A stretch of 64,000 nucleotides of DNA. Origin: Campylobacterales bacterium (GTDB lineage Bacteria; Campylobacterota; Campylobacteria; Campylobacterales; Sulfurimonadaceae). Position numbers and translations under genes: made by a program. The stretch lies in contig JAFGUB010000052.1 in assembly GCA_016938735.1 (NCBI GenBank), positions 103,748-167,747 on the forward strand. Direction: 5' to 3'. The notes under the pieces are model-generated. The model saw only the letters and a list, made by a program, of their open reading frames with translations. It did not search any database and had not been told where the DNA came from. Positions 46,643-53,510 of this stretch are shown piece by piece (the stretch's first letter is position 1; each line of letters opens with the position of its first letter).

Positions 46643-48577
46643 TTAGAACTGGATCGCTACACCTGCGCTTGCGGTGGTGGTGAAGTTCACCGGATAGAGC
46701 GCGTCGTCGTGAATCCATAGGGCATTTTTTTGGTTGAAGAGGTTGTTAATACGGGCAAAAAGGCGGTAATTCGGCCCTGCGTACTGCAGCGACAGGTCGG
46801 TGCTGCGGTAGGCCTCTTGTTTTTGCTTTTGGGTGTTGGCGAAGTCATCGGCGCTGTAGCTTTCGCTGCGGTAGATCTGCGCCACACCCAGAGTGAGCGC
46901 CTCAAGCAGGCTCAGATCGATCGAGGCTTTAACGCTGTGGTTGCTCACCCCCGGCAGCTCTTTATCAGAAAAACGCTCACCGTTCTGCACCTCTTCATCG
47001 ATGATGGCGCGGACATACTGATAGGAGAGCGAAAGGCGCAGCCACTCTTGCGGTATCCAGCCGCCAAAAAGATCGCCCCCCATCTTGTGCGAGCGGTCGA
47101 TGTTGGTGTTGCGCGAGGCGATCCACGCGGGGTCGGCGTAGTAGTAGATCTCATCTTCAAGGCTGCTGTAATAGAGCGAGGCTTTGAAGCGGACGCTAGG
47201 ATCGATGTACTGATAGCCCAGCGTGGCGGTGGTGACACTCATGGGATCGATGAAGCCGTTAAACGCCACCGTGCCGGTCGCAAAATCCGCCGTAAAAAAG
47301 CGGTCTACATCGGGGGATTGATAGGCACGCGCTAGCGAAATGAAGAGCGAAGAGGGGGCATCAATGCGGTAGTTATACCCCAGCTCTGCGCCCCAGAGCG
47401 TGTGGGTATCGTCGAGCTTTTGCGCGGCGTTTTCAAAGCGGTAATCCACCTGCTCCAAGCGATACCCCGCGCGTAGGCTGTGGCGATCAAAACGGTAGCG
47501 TGCCTGAGCGAAGAGTGAGGCGTTGTTTTTGGCGGTTTCGTTGCCACGGCTTTCGCGCAGCCCCTCAAAGCCGTCGCCGCCGAAGCTTGCGCCTAGCGTG
47601 TCGTCTTCATAGACCAAAGCGGCGCTATAGCTGCGGTAGTCATAGGTCGAGACGCTTTGATAGGTGACATATTCCGACTCTTTTTTTTCGACGCCGTAAC
47701 GCGCGGTCAGCGCCCAATCCGCGCCTAGATCGTAGCGCATATCCACGCCGAGATGATCATCTTTAAACCGCTGATGCGTCGGCGCGGCCCCATAGCCGTA
47801 GCCCGATCCCGCTTGCGCGGGGTCGCGGCGGTATTCGCCCAGGCTCATCGGCCCGCCGTAATGCACATCGGCGCGGCTCAGCTGGGCTAAAAGCCCTAGC
47901 TGCAGGGCTTTGGTGGGGTTGAGCGCAAGGTTAAAAGCGGCGTTGGTGATGCCTTGGACGTCACGTTCGCCCTTGTCGTCGATGGTGCGTGTTCCGCCGA
48001 AGCTTGAGGAGTCAAGCGTCACGCCGTAGCGATAGCCCTCACCCTCACCGCCGACGTTGAAGCCGCCTTGAAGGGTGTCATAGGGCCCGCCGGCGAGGCG
48101 TACTTCATTGGCCGCAGCGCGTTTGGTGCGGATGTGGATCGCTCCGGCGGTTGCGCCGTCTCCGCCGGCAACGATGCCCGCACCTTTGATGATCTCGATG
48201 CATTCGATCATCTGCGGCGAGATGGCGGCAAGCAGGGGGGCGGTCATGTCGATGTTGCTGAGTCGGCGGCCATCAAGGGTGATGACGATGTTTTGATAGC
48301 CGCTGTCGATGCCAAAGCCGTGCATGTCGAGCTTTTGGCTAAAGGGGTTGCCGTAGGCGGGCATGACGCTTAGCGCACTGTAGCGGCTGAGAAAATCGTA
48401 GAGGTTGGCGGCGTTGGCACGCTCTAGGTCTGCTTGGGTGTAGATGTCGCTGGCGTAGGGGGCGCTGAGGTCATCTTCGCCAAGCGGATCGGAGGTGATA
48501 CTCAGCGGTTCAAAAGTGATAGGCGCGGCGTAGAGTGCGACGGCGCAAAGGGCGGAAAGTAGGGTGAATCGTGTCAT
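46643..48577 (-). CDS. TonB-dependent outer-membrane receptor
   Basis: A 644-residue receptor with a signal peptide (MTRFTLLSALCAVALYA), plug domain to about 150 (LYDFLSRYSALSVMPAYGNP; IVITLDGRRLSNIDMTAP; IEIIKGAGIVAGGDGATAGA) and a 22-strand-type barrel ending in Phe (SAGVAIQF). The ligand is unknown. It ends a same-strand run that starts with hypF, so a nickel or other metal chelate is a reasonable guess, but no ligand signature is visible. No palindrome inside. Confidence 0.9.
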   Translation of the reverse strand: MTRFTLLSALCAVALYAAPITFEPLSITSDPLGEDDLSAPYASDIYTQADLERANAANLYDFLSRYSALSVMPAYGNPFSQKLDMHGFGIDSGYQNIVITLDGRRLSNIDMTAPLLAAISPQMIECIEIIKGAGIVAGGDGATAGAIHIRTKRAAANEVRLAGGPYDTLQGGFNVGGEGEGYRYGVTLDSSSFGGTRTIDDKGERDVQGITNAAFNLALNPTKALQLGLLAQLSRADVHYGGPMSLGEYRRDPAQAGSGYGYGAAPTHQRFKDDHLGVDMRYDLGADWALTARYGVEKKESEYVTYQSVSTYDYRSYSAALVYEDDTLGASFGGDGFEGLRESRGNETAKNNASLFAQARYRFDRHSLRAGYRLEQVDYRFENAAQKLDDTHTLWGAELGYNYRIDAPSSLFISLARAYQSPDVDRFFTADFATGTVAFNGFIDPMSVTTATLGYQYIDPSVRFKASLYYSSLEDEIYYYADPAWIASRNTNIDRSHKMGGDLFGGWIPQEWLRLSLSYQYVRAIIDEEVQNGERFSDKELPGVSNHSVKASIDLSLLEALTLGVAQIYRSESYSADDFANTQKQKQEAYRSTDLSLQYAGPNYRLFARINNLFNQKNALWIHDDALYPVNFTTTASAGVAIQF

Positions 48578-48612
48578 GGTCTTCCTTTGGTGTTTTGGGT
48601 GTTTGGGAGGGT

Positions 48613-48876
48613 TCAGACACCAAAGGGAGGAGCGGCGGAGGCGTAGGGTCGGTGGCGGCGGCGCGGCGCTTTGATCTGCAGCGCGGGCAGTTCAAGCAGT
48701 GCGCCCTCTTCATCCGGCGGTGCTTCGCACTCTGCCTCTTTATACGCGCTGCGTCCGAAGCGTCGGTGCGCTTTTTGGTTTGATGCGACGGCGCTTTGGT
48801 GTACCTGTGCAACGGTCGCTTGAATGGCGGCGAGGGTGAAGTAGTTGGCGCCGAAGCCTCTAGGCGGTCTCATCAA
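48613..48876 (-). CDS. Hypothetical 87-aa protein
   Basis: An open frame in the gap between a secreted protein gene and the TonB receptor gene. The middle (YFTLAAIQATVAQVHQSAVA) is protein-like, whereas the C-terminus is Arg/Pro-rich, so either a real short protein or chance is possible. No family recognised. Same direction as its neighbours. Confidence 0.4.
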   Translation of the reverse strand: MMRPPRGFGANYFTLAAIQATVAQVHQSAVASNQKAHRRFGRSAYKEAECEAPPDEEGALLELPALQIKAPRRRHRPYASAAPPFGV

Positions 48877-48891
48877 AGCCTTACATGTACG

Positions 48892-49236
48892 CTAGTAATC
48901 GACGCAGACGACGTTGGCCGAGACGTGTACGAGCGCGCTTTGTTCGCCGATCATCTCGTACTGTATGTGGATGTTATCGAGTGCGTAGGCATCGGTGCCC
49001 AGACAGCGTTTCTGACCAAATTCAACGCCCGATGAGAGCAGGCTCATGACGGTGGCATTGAGGATGTCGGGCATCTTGGGGCTGGCACCCGTGGTGGCGC
49101 TGTTGTGCCAGTAGGTGACGTCTTTGACGGTGACATTGGGAAAATAGGTCTTGAGGCTGCCGTGAAAACCGCCCAGACTCACGGGATCGGCGGCGATAAG
49201 GGCAGTAGCGAAGAGCAGAGCTATGGCGAGGCGCAT
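48892..49236 (-). CDS. Hypothetical exported 114-aa protein
   Basis: A signal peptide (MRLAIALLFATALIAA) precedes about 98 residues with two cysteines (KRCLGT and VVCVDY) that may form a disulfide. ATG at 49236 with AAGGA six bases before; the upstream start at 49251 is less likely. It lies 24 bases after hypF and upstream of the TonB receptor. Not recognised. A near-match palindrome (48881) follows its stop. Confidence 0.65.
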   Translation of the reverse strand: MRLAIALLFATALIAADPVSLGGFHGSLKTYFPNVTVKDVTYWHNSATTGASPKMPDILNATVMSLLSSGVEFGQKRCLGTDAYALDNIHIQYEMIGEQSALVHVSANVVCVDY

Positions 49237-49260
49237 CCATCTTCCTTGCAAAGAGATGCG

Positions 49261-51474
49261 CTATCTTAACACATCGATGCTTTGAAGCGCTACGGCGATC
49301 TGCCCCAGCGCCACGCCGCCGTCGTTGACACTGACATGTAAGGGGAGATGATAGGTGATTCCCTCCGCGTCAAAGGCATGTATGAGCGCTTCAAGCAGGG
49401 TGCGGTTTTGAAAAACGCCGCCACTGAGCACCACTTCCAGGCCGTGGGCTTTGGCGATCTGCAGCGTGGCGGCGCAGAGCGTGGCAACAAAGCGTGCCGG
49501 AGCGTTTGGCGGCTTACATGTAAGGATTTCGCGGATCATCGGCTCAAAATCGATCACCCCCTCTTGGATACGGTAGCCAAAAGCCTCAGCGTGCGGCGCG
49601 TCCGCGCACGCGGCTTCGATAAGCAGGCCGCTCTCCCCATCGAAACTCACTTCGTCGCACAGACCCAAAAGATAGGCAAGCGCATCAAACAGCCGCCCCA
49701 TCGAGGAGCAGCGCGGCGCTTTGGCGGCGCTACCATGTAAGGCGCGAAGATGCTCAGAGGGAATGCGCGGCATCAGCGCTACCGCTTCATCGAAGGTGTA
49801 ATACTCCAAAAGCAGCCCAAAAGCGCAGCGCCACGGCTCTTTGGCGGCAAGGTCGCCGCCAAAAAGCGCAAAGTCGCGCAGATGATAGAGCCGCTCAAAG
49901 CCGTATGGATGCACCCGCAGCACTTCGCCGCCCCAGATGCTGCCGTCCTCGCCATAGCCCGTACCGTCAAAGGCAAAACCCAGCACTTCGCCTTTGAGAC
50001 CCTGATCGAACATCACGCTGCGGATATGGGCGTGGTGGTGCTGCACACCAAGGGTCGCAAGGCCGCTGCGCTGAGCGTAACGGGTGGTGTCGTAGTGCGG
50101 GTGCAGATCGTGCGCGATGAGACGGGGCGTAAAGTCATACAGCCGCGCAAAGGTCGCCACCGTGCGTTCAAAAAAGTCAAAAGCCTCCAAACTTCCCAAA
50201 TCGCCGATGTGCGGTGAGACGATCACGCGCGATCCAAACGCAAGGGCAATGGTGCTCTTTTGCTGCGCGCCGACGGCCAAAACGGGCTGCGTTACGGGCG
50301 TTTGAAGGGTGTAGCTGTAAGGTGCCGCGCCCCGCGCCATGCGGATAAACAGCGCCCGCCCGCCGATGAGCTGCATCACCGAATCGTCGATGGCGTTCTC
50401 TATGGCGCGCTCATGGCTGAGCATCGCATCGATCACCCCGCCAAGGCGCGCGTAGACCCCCGCTTCATCGCGCTCAATGGGGGCGTCGCTGAGATTGGCG
50501 CTGGTGGCCACGAGCGGGATGCGGCACGCCTCAAAGAGCAGTACATGTAAGGGCGTGTAGGGCAAAAAGAGTCCCAAGCGGTCGATATTCGGGGCGATGG
50601 AAGGGGCAAGCGGCGCGTTTGGATTTTTGCGCACCGTGACGATGGGGCGCTCTTTGGAGGCGATGAGTGATACTTCGTCCGCCGTGGCGCAGCTGTAGCG
50701 GTGCAAGGCGCTTAGATCGGGAACCATCACCGCCAGCGGTTTGCTCTTACGGCGTTTGCGGCGGCGCAGGGTGGTGACCGCCTCTTCGTTGGTCGCGTCG
50801 CACATCAGATGAAAACCGCCTAAACCCTTGAGCGCGACGATCTTACCCGATAAAAGCGCCTGCGCGGCGGCATGGATCGCGTCTGAACCGCTTACATGTA
50901 AGCCCGCTTCCGTGTAACGAAGCTGCGGCCCGCACTCATGACAGCCGATGGGCTGGGCGTGGTAGCGGCGGCTGGTGGGATCGGTGTACTCTCTAGCGCA
51001 CGCCGCGCACATGGCAAACGCCGCCATCGTGGTGTTGGCGCGGTCATAAGGCAGGGCGCGGATGATGGAGTAACGCGGCCCGCAGTCGGTGCAGTTGATA
51101 AGCCCATAGCCGTAGCGCCGATCTTGCGCATCGGAAAGCTCCCGCGCACACGCCGCGCACAGGGCGATATCGGGGCTAATGGCGGCGTGTTTGCTGCCCT
51201 GAGCGTCGGAAGCGACAATCTCGAAGCGCGTGAATCCTTGCGCTTCGCAGGGGCTTACATGTAACGCGTCTATCCGAGCAAGCGGCGGCAGCTCACTGTG
51301 CAGCCGCTCCAAAAAAAGCGCGATGGCCTCGCCCTCAAGACGGATGCCGGCCCCCGCGCCGTCATTGCGCACCCAGCCGTATAAACCAAGATCGTGCGCC
51401 AGAGCATACACAAAAGGGCGAAACCCCACCCCCTGAACAATACCGCTGACGCTGATGGTTACGCTCTTTGTCAT
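49261..51474 (-). CDS. hypF: Carbamoyltransferase HypF
   Basis: A 737-residue hydrogenase maturation enzyme that makes the cyanide ligands of [NiFe] hydrogenase from carbamoyl phosphate. Acylphosphatase domain (about 1-90: GIVQGVGFRPFVYALA), two zinc fingers (CAACARELSDAQDRRYGYGL and the CAACAREYTDPTSRRYHAQP repeat), YrdC-like domain (about 200-380) and a Kae1-like domain with VQHHHAHI. Six palindrome sites lie in this gene: three exact (49514, 50892, 51255), two near matches (49332, 50541) and one variant (49731). Confidence 0.97.
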   Translation of the reverse strand: MTKSVTISVSGIVQGVGFRPFVYALAHDLGLYGWVRNDGAGAGIRLEGEAIALFLERLHSELPPLARIDALHVSPCEAQGFTRFEIVASDAQGSKHAAISPDIALCAACARELSDAQDRRYGYGLINCTDCGPRYSIIRALPYDRANTTMAAFAMCAACAREYTDPTSRRYHAQPIGCHECGPQLRYTEAGLHVSGSDAIHAAAQALLSGKIVALKGLGGFHLMCDATNEEAVTTLRRRKRRKSKPLAVMVPDLSALHRYSCATADEVSLIASKERPIVTVRKNPNAPLAPSIAPNIDRLGLFLPYTPLHVLLFEACRIPLVATSANLSDAPIERDEAGVYARLGGVIDAMLSHERAIENAIDDSVMQLIGGRALFIRMARGAAPYSYTLQTPVTQPVLAVGAQQKSTIALAFGSRVIVSPHIGDLGSLEAFDFFERTVATFARLYDFTPRLIAHDLHPHYDTTRYAQRSGLATLGVQHHHAHIRSVMFDQGLKGEVLGFAFDGTGYGEDGSIWGGEVLRVHPYGFERLYHLRDFALFGGDLAAKEPWRCAFGLLLEYYTFDEAVALMPRIPSEHLRALHGSAAKAPRCSSMGRLFDALAYLLGLCDEVSFDGESGLLIEAACADAPHAEAFGYRIQEGVIDFEPMIREILTCKPPNAPARFVATLCAATLQIAKAHGLEVVLSGGVFQNRTLLEALIHAFDAEGITYHLPLHVSVNDGGVALGQIAVALQSIDVLR
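49514..49523. repeat. TTACATGTAA copy in hypF
   Basis: Exact palindrome, read as Thr-Cys-Lys (ILTCKPP). Confidence 0.95.
50892..50901. repeat. TTACATGTAA copy in hypF
   Basis: Exact palindrome, read as Leu-His-Val (GLHVSGS). Confidence 0.95.
51255..51264. repeat. TTACATGTAA copy in hypF
   Basis: Exact palindrome, read as Leu-His-Val (ALHVSPC) in the acylphosphatase domain. Confidence 0.95.
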
Positions 51475-51556
51475 GACAGGACTTTAGCATAACGGTGCTC
51501 AAATTTGGGTGTGCGGAGTATTGCGGTGTGAACGGGGCGTTGGGGCTTTTTTTTGG

Positions 51557-51802
51557 TTACATGTAGGGGAGAAGATGGCTGTTAAGCACTTGCGGCTTTG
51601 CCGGCCACATCTTGATCACGGCTTGGCGACTCACGCCGATGTGTCTTGCTTCTCTGTCCAAAGAGTGCACCATCCACGCTGGAAAATCAATATTGACTCT
51701 TTTGGGCTCTTCGTTGATCATGTTGATACGTGATGTGTCAAAATAGTCTAAAACGTCTTCTTCATTGTCATCAAATTTTTTATCGAGCTCTGACACGTTC
51801 AT
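51557..51802 (-). CDS. brnA: BrnA-like antitoxin
   Basis: An 81-residue CopG/BrnA-type protein: acidic N-terminus, then RVNIDFPAWMVHSLDREARH, the ribbon-helix-helix DNA-binding region. The start is ATG at 51802 with AAGGAG ten bases before. It overlaps the BrnT stop by 23 bases. Its last residues Pro-Tyr-Met and its TAA stop are contributed by a palindrome copy (TTACATGTAG on the plus strand). Confidence 0.85.
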   Translation of the reverse strand: MNVSELDKKFDDNEEDVLDYFDTSRINMINEEPKRVNIDFPAWMVHSLDREARHIGVSRQAVIKMWPAKPQVLNSHLLPYM

Positions 51803-52055
51803 ACAGTTCAATCTCCTTTTCTCGTGATCGCCTCACCGAAATGATTCTGATGTTGTCATCGCGGTGTGTCATGATGGCGGTGTAGTTTTTGCCCTTGATT
51901 TGACCCAACACCAAAAAGGGCTCTTCATCTTCACATTGCTTTGAGGGCAGTTCAAAAGCGTAAGGGTCTGCCCATAATGCTTTTGACGCTTCAAAATCAA
52001 TACCGTGCTTCGATTGATTGCTCTTGCTTTTGGTCTCATCATATTCAAAAGTCAT
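51780..52055 (-). CDS. brnT: BrnT-like ribonuclease toxin
   Basis: A 91-residue type II toxin with the family pattern: MTFEYDETKSKSNQSKHGID, FEASKALWADPYAFELP, and RDDNIRIISVRRSREKEIE near the C-terminus. BrnT is an RNase neutralised by BrnA; the toxin-first order is typical for this pair. Overlaps brnA. Confidence 0.92.
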   Translation of the reverse strand: MTFEYDETKSKSNQSKHGIDFEASKALWADPYAFELPSKQCEDEEPFLVLGQIKGKNYTAIMTHRDDNIRIISVRRSREKEIELYERVRAR

Positions 52056-52142
52056 ACTAAAACTATACCATTATTGTTGGTAAAGCTGTCGTGCTGTGAT
52101 TTTATCGCTAGTTATTTGGGACATTTGAGCTCTTTTTAGGGG

Positions 52143-52185
52143 TTACATGTAGTACATGTGTCATAAAGTAGCCTGTCCTCATTTT
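52143..52185 (-). repeat. Composite repeat: near-match palindrome plus REP-like unit
   Basis: TTACATGTAG at 52143-52152, then, 10 bases on, a minus-orientation REP-like unit (ATAAAGTAGCCTGTCCTC with TTTT after CA) at 52163-52185. It lies left of the HpaA-like gene, inverted relative to the copies on its right side. Confidence 0.75.
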
Positions 52186-52329
52186 GCAAGTAGTGGGGTG
52201 CTGAATGGTTACCATTTTTCCAAGTCTGAGTTTTTTTGCGGAAATTAAGTGGGGGGGGCTAATATTTCAAGCCTTTCTGTGTCAATGGTGACAGCTTGGC
52301 GAATCAAAACATAATTAAAGGGGAATGAA

Positions 52330-53181
52330 GTGTCCATCGTACAAAAAATTGCAGGTTCTGCTTTGGCCGCTGCCATGGTTTTGGGTATCAGCGGTTGCGC
52401 TGCGAAAGTAAATAAAGAAGTAGGAATGTTGAATCTTAAATATCAAGGTTCAAAAGAGGAAAATAAAAATCCTAAAACCATCGCGATTGTAATGCCTCAG
52501 TTCATCCAAAATAACCCTGCGCAGCAACAGCAAACCGCGCAAAACCCAATGCAAGCGATGATGCCTGCCGCTATGGCCAACTCCATGAGTAGTTCCACTA
52601 GCTTCGATTTCAATCGAATGTTTGCCAGTGAATATCGCTCATCAGTCATGAATGCAATGCAGACAGACTTTATCGCTATTTTGCAAAACAAAGGCTATAA
52701 CATTTTGGGGCCATATTCTTCATTTGACGATATGCCTTATAGCGACAAAAAGAAAGCATATGTGGCAATAGTCTCTGAAGTTTCGATCAATCTCCAAAAA
52801 AAGCCTACTGTGTCTGACACATCCAGAGGTCGATATAACGAAGAGGGACTAATGCAAGTCGGCGGAGAAATGCGTGTTTTTATTACTGAGCCCTTGACAA
52901 AAGAGCGTGTTATGACAAAGCGAATTAATTTGTCAGATTTTAACATCCAAAAGCCGTATGTTTATCAAAAAGAGATGCAATCTTCGGGAACTACTGATGG
53001 GCTTTTAAATGCAGCTTTAGGTTCTGGAGAAATTACGGATAATACTGATAAAGTCCTTGCAGACGCCATCAATGAGTTTTATGCTCAATCAATGCAGAAA
53101 ACTGAAGGTTATTTGTCAATCGAAGAGATTAATAGCTATGAAGAGGATATCAATAAACTCAAAGAACTTAAACGTTTCTAG
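52330..53181 (+). CDS. HpaA-family lipoprotein
   Basis: A 283-residue lipoprotein with lipobox GISGC (Cys about residue 23). The body matches the Helicobacter HpaA (flagellar-sheath adhesin/neuraminyllactose-binding lipoprotein) pattern: LNLKYQGSKE, ILQNKGYNILGP, SDKKKAYVAIVSEV, FITEPLTKERVM, RINLSDFNIQKP and the helical end INSYEEDINKLKELKRF. A Gln/Met-rich insert (NPAQQQQTAQNPMQAMMPAA) near 62-82 is unusual. GTG start. It is clearly AT-richer than its neighbours and framed by inverted REP-like repeats, suggesting transfer. Confidence 0.8.
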   Translation: MSIVQKIAGSALAAAMVLGISGCAAKVNKEVGMLNLKYQGSKEENKNPKTIAIVMPQFIQNNPAQQQQTAQNPMQAMMPAAMANSMSSSTSFDFNRMFASEYRSSVMNAMQTDFIAILQNKGYNILGPYSSFDDMPYSDKKKAYVAIVSEVSINLQKKPTVSDTSRGRYNEEGLMQVGGEMRVFITEPLTKERVMTKRINLSDFNIQKPYVYQKEMQSSGTTDGLLNAALGSGEITDNTDKVLADAINEFYAQSMQKTEGYLSIEEINSYEEDINKLKELKRF

Positions 53182-53250
53182 TTTTAATTCCCCATGCTTT
53201 TTGCATTGGGGTGTTAAGATGAGGAAAAGAAAAATGCGAAAATGGATACG

Positions 53251-53282
53251 AGGCTACTTTATAAAAATTCCCTTACATGTAA
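53251..53282 (+). repeat. Partial REP-like unit ending in a palindrome
   Basis: AGGCTACTTTAT is followed 11 bases later by an exact TTACATGTAA (53273-53282). Only the right part of the REP-like unit is present. Confidence 0.75.
53273..53282. repeat. TTACATGTAA copy, intergenic
   Basis: Exact palindrome at the end of a partial REP-like unit. Confidence 0.95.
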
Positions 53283-53373
53283 CAAAAAACAAGATGTGCC
53301 CACTCTGCTTATCACGCTACACTCCTCCCGAATAATCCGCCCTTTTTAGGCATTTGATGCAACGCTTAGGGAT

Positions 53374-53465
53374 AATAAAGGGGACAAAATAAAGGGGACA
53401 GGCTACTTTATGATGCATTTCCTTAAAAATAAAGGGGACAGGCTACTTTATGATGCATTTCCTTA
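53374..53465 (+). repeat. Tandem REP-like repeats
   Basis: A partial unit AATAAAGGGGACA (53374-53386) and two identical 39-base units (53387-53425 and 53427-53465), each with AAATAAAGGGGACAGGCTAC, then TTTATGATGCATTTCCTTA. The second unit runs directly into an exact palindrome at 53463. Confidence 0.95.
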
Positions 53466-53472
53466 CATGTAA
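53463..53472. repeat. TTACATGTAA copy, intergenic
   Basis: Exact palindrome sharing its first three bases with the end of the second REP-like unit, 38 bases before the ABC-F start. Confidence 0.95.
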
Positions 53473-53510
53473 ACGCTATAATACGCCCTCAATTCTTTAT
53501 AGGGCGCATC

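Larger units (their letters stand above)
53182..53510. other. Gene-free repeat region between HpaA-like and ABC-F genes
   Basis: Holds a weak hairpin (53190-53211), one partial and two full REP-like units and two exact palindromes. A short frame from 53219 lacks a ribosome binding site and is probably not a gene. Confidence 0.7.

Noticed and set aside
53190..53211. Hairpin after the HpaA-like gene as a terminator
   Set aside because: The stem has a bulge and no T run follows, so it is not listed as a terminator.
53219..53335. 38-aa frame containing a CPLC motif after the HpaA-like gene
   Set aside because: No ribosome binding site, overlaps repeat sequence, and its Leu-His-Val is just the palindrome.
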